DNA of 64,000 nucleotides from Malus domestica. Taxonomy: Eukaryota > Streptophyta > Magnoliopsida > Rosales > Rosaceae. The notes beneath the pieces were generated by a model. The model did no database searches. It was not told where the DNA came from and saw only the letters and a list, made by a program, of their open reading frames with translations. Shown piece after piece: positions 46,782-59,300 of this stretch. Position 1 is the stretch's first letter. Every line of letters starts with the position of its first letter. The translations under genes were made by a program, and so were the position numbers. The DNA lies in NCBI RefSeq assembly GCF_042453785.1, contig NC_091661.1, positions 25,969,501 through 26,033,500 of the forward strand. The letters are read 5' to 3'.

Positions 46782-48779
46782 ATGTGCAAGGGTTCCAAAA
46801 ATAAACTCAGCCTCTCAAATTTCATCATGGAAAGCGAATTCCAGAAGCAGAAATCGGTTTTGGTCGAATTGTCCGCCTCGGACAATCTCGAAGCTTTCAG
46901 GACTGAAGTAGAAGAGAAGGGTTTCCATATTGATGAGGCCGACTTTTGGTATGGAAGAAGAATCGGGTCAAAGAAGATGGGGTTCGAAGAGAGGACGCCG
47001 CTTATGATCGCTGCCATGTTCGGTAGCACTAGGGTTCTGAAGTATATAATTCAGTCTGGCATGGCTGATGTCAACAGGTGTTGCGGCTCAGATAGGGTCA
47101 CTGCCCTTCACTGCGCCGCTGCTGGTGGTTCCACTGCTTCACTTGAGGTTGTCAAGCTCTTGCTTGATGCATCCGCTGATGCTAATTGCGTCAATGCTAA
47201 CGGAAACAAGGCCGTTGACCTGATTGCCCCAGCTTTGAAGTCGCCCTGCAGCTCAAGAAGGAAGGCCATGGAGATGCTGTTGAGAGGCGATAAGTCAATT
47301 ATGGAAAGCGATACTGAAGAGGGAGACCAACAGAAGGTTTCGAGCCCCCAGATGTCGAAAGAGGGAAGCGAGAAGAAGGAATATCCGATTGATATATCGT
47401 TGCCTGATATCAACAATGGGATATATGGTACAGATGAGTTCAGAATGTTCACTTTCAAGGTGAAGCCGTGCTCGAGGGCCTACTCTCATGACTGGACAGA
47501 GTGCCCTTTTGTTCACCCAGGCGAAAACGCCAGGAGGAGAGACCCAAAAAAGTACCCATACAGCTGTGTTCCCTGCCCTGAGTTCCGCAAAGGATCATGC
47601 CAGAAGGGAGATGTCTGTGAGTATGCTCATGGTGTCTTTGAGTCCTGGCTTCATCCTGCTCAGTATCGAACCCGCCTTTGCAAAGATGAAACCGGTTGCA
47701 CGAGGAAAGTGTGCTTCTTTGCTCACCGACCCGAAGAACTACGCCCAGTGTACGCTTCTACGGGTTCAGCCATGCCTTCACCAAGATCAATGTCAGTTAG
47801 TGCAGCAGATATGGCAGCCTTGAGCCCGTTAGCTCTGGGTTCATCAGCTATGTCTATGCCAGCTACATCAACACCGCCCATGTCTCCACTGGCGGCCGCT
47901 TCGTCTCCTAAGAGCGGAGGTTTGTGGCAGAACAAAGTTAACCTCACCCCGCCTGCCTTGCAGCTTCCCGGTAGCAGGCTGAAGAGTGCGTGTAGTGCCC
48001 GAGATTTGGAGTTGGAGATGGAATTGCTAGGACTAGATAGTCATTCAAGCCAACAACAACAGCAACAGCAGCAACAGCACTTGTGGGATGAGATATCTCG
48101 TCTCTCCTCCTCGCCGTCCTACAGCAGGCATGGAGAATTGAAGCCAACTAACCTTGATGATGCTTTCGGATCCGTCGATCCTTCTTTGTTGTCTCAATTG
48201 CAGGGACTCTCTCTAAAGCCTTCAACCCCAAACCATCGCCAAAACATGAACCAGCTTCGTTCGAGCTACCCAACCAACTTGTCATCCTCTCCGGTGAGGA
48301 AGCCCTCATCATTTGGGCTTGACTCACCCAGTGCTCTTGCAGCAGCCGTTATGAATTCCAGGTCTGCTGCATTTGCACAGCAGCGGAGCCAGAGTTTCAT
48401 TGACCGTGGAGCAATGAACCATCTTCCCCTGCATAATGCCCCAGTTAATTCTTCCACCATGAGGCAGTCCTCAGATTGGGGCTCACCTGGTGGGAAATTG
48501 GATTGGGGAATGCAAGGAGACGAGCTGAACAAGCTGAAGAAGTCTGCTTCTTTTGGGTTCCGAAGCAACAATGCCGGACCACCTGGCTTTAAGACACCGG
48601 CGGTTGAAGAGCCGGATGTCTCTTGGGTCAATACCCTTGTTAGGGATGTTTCTTCCGAGAGGTCTGAGCTGTTTGGTGCAGACAAGAAGCAAAGGTATCA
48701 TCACCTCAACAATGGGGGTCACGAAATGCTTCCGTCGTGGGCGGAGCAGATGTACATAGAACAGGAGCAGAGGGCGTAA
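46782..48779 (+). CDS. SZF1-like: Ankyrin plus tandem CCCH zinc-finger protein (SZF1/SZF2 type)
   Basis: A single coding exon of 665 aa. The ATG at 46782 (MCKGSKNKL) is chosen over the in-frame TTG six bases upstream because family members start MC-. Two ankyrin repeats lie at about residues 70-145. The plant-specific arginine-rich tandem zinc-finger region is at about 230-315: C-x5-H-x4-C-x3-H, then C-x7-C-x5-C-x3-H, a 16-residue spacer, and C-x5-C-x4-C-x3-H, all ligands present. A poly-Gln run follows at about 425, and the conserved C terminus ends [15 protein letters not shown]. Family members (AtTZF7-11) bind AU-rich RNA, shuttle between nucleus and cytoplasmic granules, and act in salt and immune responses. 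Residues [16 protein letters not shown] and the [11 protein letters not shown] block are closest to Arabidopsis SZF1/SZF2 (At3g55980/At2g40140). Confidence 0.93.
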   Translation: MCKGSKNKLSLSNFIMESEFQKQKSVLVELSASDNLEAFRTEVEEKGFHIDEADFWYGRRIGSKKMGFEERTPLMIAAMFGSTRVLKYIIQSGMADVNRCCGSDRVTALHCAAAGGSTASLEVVKLLLDASADANCVNANGNKAVDLIAPALKSPCSSRRKAMEMLLRGDKSIMESDTEEGDQQKVSSPQMSKEGSEKKEYPIDISLPDINNGIYGTDEFRMFTFKVKPCSRAYSHDWTECPFVHPGENARRRDPKKYPYSCVPCPEFRKGSCQKGDVCEYAHGVFESWLHPAQYRTRLCKDETGCTRKVCFFAHRPEELRPVYASTGSAMPSPRSMSVSAADMAALSPLALGSSAMSMPATSTPPMSPLAAASSPKSGGLWQNKVNLTPPALQLPGSRLKSACSARDLELEMELLGLDSHSSQQQQQQQQQHLWDEISRLSSSPSYSRHGELKPTNLDDAFGSVDPSLLSQLQGLSLKPSTPNHRQNMNQLRSSYPTNLSSSPVRKPSSFGLDSPSALAAAVMNSRSAAFAQQRSQSFIDRGAMNHLPLHNAPVNSSTMRQSSDWGSPGGKLDWGMQGDELNKLKKSASFGFRSNNAGPPGFKTPAVEEPDVSWVNTLVRDVSSERSELFGADKKQRYHHLNNGGHEMLPSWAEQMYIEQEQRA

Positions 48780-49583
48780 GCAACGGTCCCGTGCTCCGAT
48801 CATCCGCCGAAGATATCGACACGTCGAAGTTTTTTATTAGTCTTTCGATAAAATTATAGTTACTTGTAATCTAAGAAAACGGGGAAAGTCACAGCAAACC
48901 AATTCAATTCAATCAAGGCCCTCAAATTCTGGGCAGGAGAAAGGAGACCAAGTTAGGCTCTAGAATTTGGAGAACTTAGATAGGAGGCGAATATGTTCTG
49001 CTATTTTTATTCATTATATTATTGTATTTATTTATTTATTTATTTTTCTTCTCCATCTGGGAGATGCTAATTTCTAGTTCTCCACAGAGATGATCAATGC
49101 ATCAGTGGTAGAAATGTATTTTTATTCAGTCTGATCAAATCTTGCAACTCATTTGGAAAATAAACCGTTTCTGTGTTGTAATCTATATGATTTTTCGATT
49201 TTATTTATTTAGTATTTCAAAAATTATTATTATTAAGAGAAATGGAGAAGGATTCGAAACTGTTACTTTGATTTATCTTCCCATATTCGCCGTCAAGCAA
49301 ACGAGGTTGCTCGCTGTTTAGCTTGTTGGTTGTCCAATTCAAAGAAGTTTGAACTTGGTTTGAGGAAACTCCTGACATCTTAAGGCATCATAGGCTACTG
49401 AATATCTAGATGGTTCATTGCCAATATCAGAAGCAAACCCTAGCTCATTTCATTAGGCCAATCTAACTCAGTTCCAATTTCATTTGAGAAACTCGTTAAA
49501 TACATGACACTTCAAGCTTATCTTGTGCCTCCTGGGTGTATACACTTGTGCGTTTACATACCTCATCATATGACGTTCGATAA

Positions 49584-49732
49584 AGGTCGTACCCAGTGCA
49601 CAAGGTTCCCGCTTTACGCAGGGTCTGGGAGAGGTAAATGTCGGCTAGCCTTACCCCCATTTATGGAGAGGCTGCTCCCAAGTCTCGAACCCGAGACCTA
49701 CCACTCATGGGCGAAGGCACTTACCCCCATTT
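49584..49732 (-). mobile_element. tRNA-derived SINE with 19-bp target duplication
   Basis: On the minus strand it carries 'tgccttcgcccatgagtgg' and the B-box-like 'gggttcgagacttgg', and ends '..gggaaccttgtgcactgggt'. The words are those of a plant tRNA-related SINE. Perfect 19-bp direct repeats (atcatatgacgttcgataa) flank it at 49565-49583 and 49733-49751. About 149 bp. Confidence 0.85.
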
Positions 49733-50145
49733 ATCATATGACGTTCGATAATAGGATAAAATCTCTGATACTATTGGCAAAGTAATTTACAAATCATTAA
49801 AAACATAGTGGTTATTAGCCTATTAATGAGAAAAACTTGTATGCCACTCCCTACATTAATTCAGGTCCACCAAAATGAGCCAATGTGAGGCACGATTGTC
49901 TAGGTCTCTCTTATTTGTGTCTTGGGCAGACATACTATTTGACGCGAAGGGGCGCACCTAAGAATATCTCATGATACTAGATAGAGAGAGATTCCACCAC
50001 ATTCTTTGTTACGCCATATTGATATTCAGAAACAATAAGACAATATTATGTGAGAAAATCAAAACACACGACACTGATGATGTTCGAAAATATAGGTAAG
50101 TCAAATCTTCAAATTAAATACTGGCCAAGTAATGCACAAACGCTG

Positions 50146-50600
50146 ATTTTTTATTTTTTTTTTTGGAAATCAGGATATAACAATATCCGGACAAAGATGC
50201 CAAAGTATTACAAGGAAAGCCTACACCAAGGCAAACAACCAAAAACTACTAGAAAAGAGTAGTACGAGGAGGTCACAATGTAACCATGACGCCACATCTA
50301 ATGCTAAAGCGTCCCTCCACGCACAACCAAAAACACTTAGGGGCAGGGAAAACCATCATTACACAAAACATGAATAAGGGAAGATGGGGGTCTGTCAACC
50401 CACACATGATCACATACTTCCCTACATCTTCGCGATGCCAAATGATCTGCTGCCGAATTGGCCAGCCTTGAAACCCAAGACCAGTGGCATTCAAGAAAAT
50501 CCTTTCCCAAACTGCAACACTTGGGGAAGGCATTGGTTTGGCACAAAATTGGTTGGTTATCACAAACATTATCCTAATCCCAATATAATGTAAGGCTAAT
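50146..50600 (-). mobile_element. 5'-truncated LINE, 3' end with RNase H fragment
   Basis: On the minus strand a frame (50546-50337) reads LANSAADHLASRRCREVCDH then VWVDRPPSSLIHVLCNDG and FPCP before a stop. This matches the C-terminal RNase H region of plant L1-type LINEs as I recall it. It is followed by an untranslated stretch ending in a poly-A tract (poly-T on the plus strand at 50147-50164). The 5' boundary near 50600 is approximate. Expected 5' truncation; no catalytic reverse transcriptase region remains. Confidence 0.68.
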
Positions 50601-51995
50601 CAAAACAATCTAGGGTTTAGCTTAGGCATTGGAAGTTGGGCGGTCACCTCTTCAATCCATCCATCCTTGCTGGAACGTTTCAGTGCCAGGATGGAAAGCA
50701 AAACGGAGCGTTCTGCCTTTGTTTTTTGGTTTATACAAAATTGTTAGGCCAAAGGCGTGTGGGGCCCACAACATTTGACGTTTGTCCTTGCTTGGTCCAT
50801 CCAGCCGCCCATGAGCTAATTTTCTCAATCCAACAAATACAAAGTGTCCAAAGTCTCCCCATAAACGAAGCTCCCTCCTACTTTTCCTTTTCCAACACAT
50901 AGATGATTAGTGACGAGGATGACACACCCATTTCTTTCTTGTCCTATTATATTATTTGAAAAATAATTTCCGCACTCCTGTTTTCTCCTTGCAAAAAGGG
51001 TTACAGAATACAAAGAAAGAATGATCAAATCAAGTTTTTTTTTTTTTAGTTATGACTCAACTTTAATCATTTTTTGCTTGACCCTTATAGTTCAAGCGAT
51101 AAAAAGTTCCGCCCGCACTTCGACTCACTGTACGTGTGAATATGCAGTACATGCCAAGTTGCAATACATACACAAACACATGCTCGGTGATCCTAAGCCG
51201 AGTTTAGTGCAGATCTACGAATATCCATATATCTGAAACTCTATACATTTTTGCTTTTTACAACACGATATTCTAAAGTACTTTACTTTAGGACAACTTT
51301 CTAATTCTTAAAATAATAGGCCAACCATCCTAAAAAAAAATTGGAAATATTAGGCTCAAAAAAAAAAGAAAAATTAAAATATTATGGGTTTTGGTCAAAA
51401 ATTTCTATAGCCCTTTTTGTTGGGTCAAGAATACTAACTTTGGGCCAAAATATTAGCCACGCGGCCCACATCTAATGTATTTCCTAATTTGGGTTTTACT
51501 AACCCAAACTCATTTAAACGATTTAAAGCGTTTTCGTATTGCCACTTAATACTACGTTCTAGTGGTATTCCTCTTCATTGGTAAGTGAGAGGTTTAGGTT
51601 CGATTCTCGCCAAAGACGAATTTGAACCACATTATTGCTAGTCCATTGTGAGGCTAAACTCACTCTCTCCCTTCATGAGTGCAGTTCGTTCGGTAAACTG
51701 ATCGAGCCTGAGCAGAAATCATTCGGAAATTTCAAGACTCAACCCTTTTCATTCAAATCATTCTACTTCACTATACATATTCCCACGTGTTACAATTCAA
51801 CAGTCTGCAATGTATCTATGCAAGGCACCTCGTGCTCTTTATACAGAGTACATTAAGAAAAAGAATGGCTGCCAAAGGCAGATTAGTAATGCAGAGCCGG
51901 GAAACTGTCCGGGGGTTAAAGCAAGTGGTCACAAAGAATTTAATCCTTTGGTACGCTGTAACGCTTCGATCGTTGAACCTTAAGACTTCACGGCT

Positions 51996-54337
51996 TCATT
52001 CTGGGACTGCTGATCCGGCGAGTTCCTTATCGGTTTGATAATATACAACATCCCCTGTATCACTCACGTAATGATCTTGTTTAAAGCTTCTTACAAGGAC
52101 TCCCAGTAAGTGAAGCGGGAGAGGCCCCGATTTCTTCGGTTCTCTGTAGTACTTCCCAAGCACGGGCTTAGCCGCCTCCGTCTGGAACGAACAAACGGAA
52201 AACAAGCCGAGAATTAAAACGGGGTACACAATTGAATTGATTTTTCGGCCAAGGAGATTAGTTTCAAGGGGTACTCACTGCTTCTATTAAGTTGTAATGT
52301 GGGATTTGAGGGAAGAGATGATGTATAACATGAGTCCCGATGTCATGATGGATGTTGTTGATCCAACCGTAATCGCGATCGATGGTTGTCAATCCTCCTC
52401 TTAGGTAACTCCATTCCTGTTTGATAGATACAAAACATTTCAGAAGTGCGAAAGCATTTGCATTGTTTGGAGATCTAACAAAATCGAACACTCTACCTTC
52501 CCACGGTACCATGGAAGCTTGTCCTCGTGGCCGTGGTGATGCAAGTAAGTCACTAAGTCCAACCACAAGACAAACATCTGCATTCGGAAGCAAATTTCAA
52601 AGAAACAGTTGTAAGATGAGAGAAGGAAGACTTGGTAGAGGCATTCGTTTATGCCAGCATTGCAGAAGCAAAAGCATATAGAGACGGAACCTACCCAGTA
52701 TGGAACACCGTAGAGCTTAAGCACTTGGACAGGACCCATTGTGAAAGACAGACCGACTAGCAGCGCAGCCATTGCTGTCCAACAGGCAGTGGAAGTAATG
52801 ATATCTTTCCCTTCATTAGGGAGAAACAGTTCGCTGTTTGGATTGTAGTGAGAGCCATTCTTTCCCGGACTTCGATTCCACTGTGATTGAAATCAGCATA
52901 TACCAGAAGACATCAGAAAAAGACATCACAAACTCGTTGTTCATGTAAGTAACGAAGAAGTGAGGAAGCGGAAGGCTCACCAGATAGAAAGGATAAGCAA
53001 GCATGGGGAATGGCAAGGTGAATCTAAATATCTGAGTCATCTTATCCAAACTCTTGTAAATTTTCTCAGGCAACTGCAAAACCAGATGAGACTAATTACG
53101 AGCGAAATAACTTACTTCTTCGAAGTTAATGAAAAACAAATCTAGAGGATGAACAATTTGATACGCCGAATTAAGAACAGAGTTAGACACAAACGGAAAC
53201 TCACCGGATGCCAAGACTCGTCATTTTCGACGTGTCCATGGTTCTGATGATGAGTTCTGTGGCTAATTCTCCTGTGACAGTAAATGGCCAAATTGTTACT
53301 GTGCAAGTTTTGTTACATGTCTGGACAGGATTATATTTTCTGAAAGAAAACTAACCATCCATGGTATGGGACAAGGATTGAAGAATGAAGAAGATGACCA
53401 ACCACGCTATTCAGTTTCGGATTATTCGAGAAGCTTCCGTGGCCACTGCACAAACAAAACAACAAACAATTCACATCAATCGGCTAAGAAAAACTGCAAA
53501 AAAATCCACATTGCAAGCAGAACGAGCATTCAAATATTATTTGTTTTCTAACAGCAACATAGACGACGATTCAAACTTGAGTGTGAAAGCCTCGGCCAAC
53601 TAACCTAAACCAAGAAGCATACAATTCAAGAGGCACTGAAATCCTGAATTAAGTGCACATTTTTGTTCCCGGCCCCTTAAGTGGTTGTAAGCATCGTTAA
53701 TTGCAAATTAAATGAGTGTTATTTAAACTGAAGAATTTACAGCACAAATCTCGAAACTTAAACTCAATAATTAACGTAGAAAAATACACTCAACTAGAAG
53801 AACGTGTAAAAATTAATACTTCAACAGAAAGAAAGCAAACTTTACGTACCAATCATGTCCAAGAACAAAGAGAGCCCAGAACATGGTGCCCTGAGCAACC
53901 CAGTAGAGAGGCCAAACAACCCAATTGTTAAAGTAGGCTGCAACAGCCGCCATCCCAAAAACCACCGCCACATCTCTGACCACATAGCTCATAGATCTCC
54001 AGGGGTCCTTAACCCAGCAATGCTTTGGAATGGCAGTCCTGATGTCACCCAAATTGAAGGGGGGAGGGGCACCGGGGTCGAATCCACCACCGTCTCGAAC
54101 CCCATGTGTGCTCACTCTCCCATTATCTTCCCCGTCCACGGATGGGACCCTCAATGGGGCACTCACATTGAGTGACCATTTTGCCTCTCTGAACCCAAAA
54201 GGATTGGTGCTTTTGGAGGTGGGAAACGGCCGGAGGGAGGAAGGAACGGTGGGTTTTGACGGGTGGGCGTTTCTGGGATGTGGATAGAATTTAGGAAGAG
54301 GTTTTAGGGTGCATTCTGAGAGGACCCAAGTCGCCAT
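51996..54337 (-). CDS. FAD7/FAD8: Chloroplast omega-3 fatty acid desaturase (FAD7/FAD8)
   Basis: Eight exons (54337-53850, 53445-53356, 53271-53205, 53073-52981, 52880-52695, 52577-52497, 52416-52279, 52181-51996), all GT-AG and in phase, give 442 aa. The first ~70 residues are a Ser/Pro-rich transit peptide ([17 protein letters not shown]...). Then come [20 protein letters not shown], the three histidine boxes HDCGH (161-165), HRTHH (197-201) and HVIHH (364-368), and a C terminus without an ER-retrieval signal. It inserts the omega-3 double bond into 16:2 and 18:2 acyl groups of plastid lipids, giving 16:3 and 18:3, the latter the precursor of jasmonate. The first box Cys codon is split by intron 1. 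Complete; FAD7 against FAD8 cannot be decided, and synteny with At5g05580/At3g11170 fits either. A CT microsatellite lies upstream (54517-54538). Confidence 0.95.
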
Positions 54338-56363
54338 TGAGAGACCCAGATGGGGAAAATGCAGAAAGATTTGAGCTTTCAGGTCGGATTGGATGGCGGA
54401 ATTGAGTGTGGAAGTGGAACTAGTCGGTCATAAAAAGGAGGAGGAGGAGGAGGATAACATAAGGGCCTTACTCCTCCACGTCCAAATACAACTTGTGCTT
54501 CTTGTTGCTCGTCCTCTTCTCTCTCTCTCTCTCTCTCTAGGACTATGCAAGTTGCAACTGTTTCTCTCCCCTCCTCTGTTGGTGGATGGTAATAAAATGG
54601 ATTCTGCGTTAAAAGCTTATTTTGTTTGGAGAGTTTGGTTTTGTTTATATATTGGATGTTGGTGGTATGCGTACAAACAAATTAAAAATTTCTAAGTTTT
54701 TTTTTAGTACAACGATATATTTTTACATTAAGGGCATGAGGAATTTGGTTAAGACACACAATAAACAACCTAATTTGGTATCGAATTCGCCATTTACGAG
54801 ATTCGAATATAATATCTCTCACTTATAAATAAAAAGAAATATCACCGACGTAGTACTAAGTAGCAAAAAATTGCAAGTTAGAAAGGCAAAAAAGGAAAAG
54901 AAAGATGGGAATTTTAGATGGGAGGCAAAAGAGAGATGTTGATTGGACAGCGGATCCAAACAAATGTGAAATAATGCTGGGAGTGGACGCGGTCAAAATC
55001 TGGCTCCTGTTGGTGGACAGATCTTTTGGTGTCCGAGAAACAAGATCCGTTACATCAAATTATAATAATATAATTAATTAAATAAATTTAAAATGTTAAT
55101 TAATCATATTACGATAGTTGATGTACTAAATTATTTTTTTGACACATTTAAAAGTTTCTTGTGGTGCAGTCGTGTGATTTTCGTTTGTTCTTTGTCAAAT
55201 TCGTTTTTGCCCTTATGAATTATTAAAAGTCAATTTTAATTTGTCGTTTTTCAATAATTGAAATCGCAGCGTGACACACATGAACGATATTTTTTCAGTT
55301 GAAATATGGATCGCCAATTTTCACATGGCCGGTTCGACCAACCAAGTACTAAACCGTCCTAGTATTATAATTGACCCGACCGTCCTAGTGTTATGATTAA
55401 AGGTGTTCGGTGAGTAAAACGTGGACGACAAATCAAATGTCAGACCAAATGAATTTTAGACCCAAGGATAAAGTAAATGGATAAATCAAAGAATCAACCG
55501 CATGCGGTTCGTGCACATGTTTTTTGCTTTTTGTTGAGTCCTTACTCGTTTTTGTCGGAAGAGGACGGTTGATGCAAGAAATTGGACCAACGTATTAAGC
55601 AGTAAAATCATAATCGCTCACAATATAATACGGTTTAAGCGGTTCATTTGTAATTATTAATCATTAGAAGAAAAAAAACGTACAATTCAAACACAATGGT
55701 ATATTTGGTCTGGTTATGATTTTACCATCTAACACGTTTGATTAAATTTCACACACCAAGAAGTTGACTGTCTATGACTCCATTGCGTGTGCTCACGGTA
55801 GAAGTTTTGAATAAATGTATTGCTGTGTATTTTGATTTAAGTTATTTTCTTTCTAAGATGTGGAATAGAATAACTCAGTTGAAGTGTAACGAACATACGT
55901 CTGTAATGCATTGTATGTTCCATAATAGTTCACATTCTTATACCCCTTTCCGGGAGTCAATGACTAATCATAGCTATCACCTTGACACCAAAGAAGAGTT
56001 TGACTCAATCCTTTATTTCTATCCTAGTTGATCCTGATTCGACTTGTTCAAGACCACAAAACCAAACTGAACCCGAACATTTTAGCACGTTAATTTTATA
56101 CAAATTCCAGAACCCCGAAGAAAAGATAGCAATGATTTACAGGGATAGACACAATATAAGAAAAGTACTAGCAATTTATGTACAAAAAATACAGATTGTG
56201 GCAATGCTGGATCAAATGCATCAGTAGAACGTGAGAAAATAAAAAATTAGAATGTGCATAGTAGAACGCTCAATCGGGGTACCTTTCTTGAACCGGAAGA
56301 GCAAGATTCAGATAAATCTTGATGAATACGTATAAGCACTGGTAACCGATTGATGTCAGCTCG
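54338..56363. other. Intergenic DNA between FAD and tomosyn 3' end
   Basis: FAD promoter side (54338 to about 55000) with a (TC)n run at 54517-54538 and a dispersed-repeat copy at about 54770-54860. The rest is AT-rich with no gene seen; the last 150-200 bp are probably tomosyn 3'UTR. Confidence 0.5.
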
Positions 56364-59300
56364 TCATATTTGCCACCATTTTCGATTTTCCATTCTCTTG
56401 GCGAGCTCCCTTGCCATTGACGCGAAGTCCTCAGCTCCGCTTCGCAGTTCTTCTGAGTTTTGGCTGAGTTTCTGGTGTGTGCAAAGAAGACATGCTCATC
56501 AGCAGATGAATCATGAATTGTGTAGTGACGGAAACAAAATTACACAACGCAAGGATTCTCAATGCCGTGGAATGTGAATGCATCTTTTGTTAGAACAGCG
56601 AAAGATAGTAAGACAAGTAAATCCTATGTCAGAATTTGGGATTGCTAGCGTAACATATCCGTGCCATTGATGTTTGTGGACTTCACAGTAAGTCCTACAC
56701 TCATCAACGGCTGAAATAGATAGCGTCATGTGCCTGTGACTGACTAACGTTAGCATAATTTGGGATCTGAGGCCTCCATTAAAAGAAACTTGTACCTCAA
56801 GTTTTTCCTGGCGTTCTGCAAGCTTATCTCTCGCAAGTGCAGCTGCTGCACCTGCAGACACATCCTGAAACAATCGACCACGTTAGAACGTAATCCCCAT
56901 TTGTTGTCTACGCTTTGTATAGCCATGAAGTCTCTTGAAATACTCATAAAATATTCAAGAAGTACTAAATCTTTTTGTGGAAACAGTAGTTAAGTACCCC
57001 AATGTCTCTATATTTAGCCTTGATTTCTTCAGCTGTCCTCATTTTTGGTTTTGTATCACTTGTCGCACCTTCAAATAATCTTTCCTTCTCTGTTCCCTTG
57101 TCTGCGAAGAAAACACCGGGGCATCAAGTCAAGACCACTAAAAAAAGTTTCGACCTAGAAAATACAACGGTTATACCTTTATTTTCATTCTTGTTCTTCT
57201 CAATTGAAGAAGGGGGAGCAGGTCCATCAATTATGAGAGGTCCGTCAATTACAAGATCGTCTGCACCAAAACAGTTAGACTACGATTACAAAGAGGATGG
57301 AGGTAGAGGTAAAAAGGATTAAAACAAAAGATAGTTAACCTATATGAAGCTCCAGAATTTCTTGATCATCCTTCCCATCTTGGGAAGGTTTTAAAAACGG
57401 CGGACTTGAAAATAAGCTCTCTAAATTCTCACAATACTTCTCATGATTTGCTGGGTGCATGTCTTGCTCCGCTTTACCCGCTTTTAAGCCCTTGATGATA
57501 CCGCCTAAAATACCAGGGACACCAATCTGTTGCTAACAAGATGTTCAGGCTCAGCAATAAATTATACCTTCACCACAAAAAAAATGATAAACAGAGCTTC
57601 AAGCAACACACTGCAACCTGTTTCTGGCTAACAGATAAACTAGCAATGACATCCGTAGCAGCTGCAATCACTTTATCGTGAAGACAAGGCAACGATTCAG
57701 GAATCCTAAGCCAACCAAAATCCAATTGGAAGTATGATTTGTATCAAGTGCTTTGAATAAATTTGCAATGAAGTTATCATTTGAAGCTTAAGGAATGCAC
57801 ACGTACACAAACACGACTATATGAGAGCGGGAGGAGGCTACCTGAAGTCATTTTCATGGGACAAAAGAGATACACAAGCTAATTCACACCCATTTACCTA
57901 AAAAGATAAAAAAGAAGTTTGAAGGTTAGAGAGTGCAGCACAAAGCTATAAATTGGAGGTGCAGAATACAAGTGCCTGCCACTGGGAGACCGATGGTTTT
58001 CAAGAAAGTTTGGATTGTGAAGCAGATGATTTCCAGTGGCATATAATATACTACAGAAAAATACCGCGTGCTTATACAAAATGAAGAAAGAAACTGACCA
58101 GAATAATTTGCCCATGATCAGAGGAGCAGATTGTCTTGTCCATGTTGGTCTTGAAGTTCCATCTCAGAATCGACATTAATGAAAATCCTCCCACCACTTC
58201 AAGATTTGGAAAAGACCTGTTGATCGATGGCCAATCTTTATGATACAAATATTGTTCAAATCATATGATAAAACACATTGGTGCCAAATGCATAAAACTT
58301 CCCCGCATATGTGCATTCGGTGATCAAAGTAATATCAGGTTACACAGCAAAAAGAACTTGAGAAGCAAGTGCGAGTGCTTCACCTTATTTCAAAAACTCC
58401 TGTCTGATAGAATACAACCAGTCCACCATCTTTCCCGTCTTTCTTGAAGGCTGTAGTCCAGCAACATGGTTTTGCAAGGTCCACCTTCTGAGTGGAGTTA
58501 CTGTCACCCTGGAATTAAGGCAATTTCACTTATTGGTAAAAAGAGATACGGAGATGTTCAACACTAAAATGATAGCCTAAAGGCACCTCAATCACAGACT
58601 TCAATGAGCACATCTGTAATGCATTATCACAACAAAGTAAAACAGTTGTGTTCGTTGATCTCTGCACAAAATATGCAGTTTTGCTAGTGGTGTCCTGCTC
58701 AACTTCCGGCTGCGTGCTTGCAGGGTCGGCATCATTTTGTGCATGATCCTTTTTAGCTTCAGTTATCTGAGAAACGTCCAACGATTGCTTTGCACTTGGA
58801 ACATCACATAAAAAATCGCCATCCTCTGCATAAAGACAGTTCTCAGAAAGCCAAATCTATGTTTTTGTTATTCTAGCATAACACCCCCACCCCCATCAAT
58901 CCCCATCCCCAAAAAACCAAACAAACAAAACAAAATCAATGATTGGAATGAAATTACTCACCAAAAATGTACATTGAAACCGCAGTGAGCTCCTTTTTTA
59001 AATTCATAGTCCAAGAGCTAACCATATTGCCAGAGGCACCGTCTATAACAACAATATGCGCATTTCTAGTCATAACGATTATCAACCCATTTCCAGGATC
59101 ATCCAAACTCTTGGACGCAGAGTCCTCTGGACAATGTGATGTGTTACTGGTATCTGAAAATGATTTTACAGCCAGACAGGTGACTGGGGAACTTGAGTTG
59201 GATACACTGTCTGTAAGAAACAAAACTGACATTGTACTAATATCAAGCATCGCAACCTGTATTATGACATCAAAAAAATGAATTCTTGAAATTTATTCAT

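Larger units (their letters stand above)
48780..51995. other. Intergenic DNA between the CCCH gene and FAD
   Basis: The first ~400 bp are 3'UTR-like (ATTT repeat near 49030; aataaa near 49161). The remainder contains a SINE (49584-49732), a LINE 3' end (50146-50600) and a dispersed-repeat copy near 51550-51675. The rest is AT-rich with no gene seen. Confidence 0.5.

Noticed and set aside
47108..48803. Long minus-strand frames opposite the CCCH gene
   Set aside because: Shadows of a GC-richer coding exon; no independent domain words.
53813..53849. Loss of the first histidine-box Cys in FAD (frame reads HDWYVK)
   Set aside because: The apparent Trp arises from reading into intron 1; splicing TG with T of exon 2 restores HDCGH.
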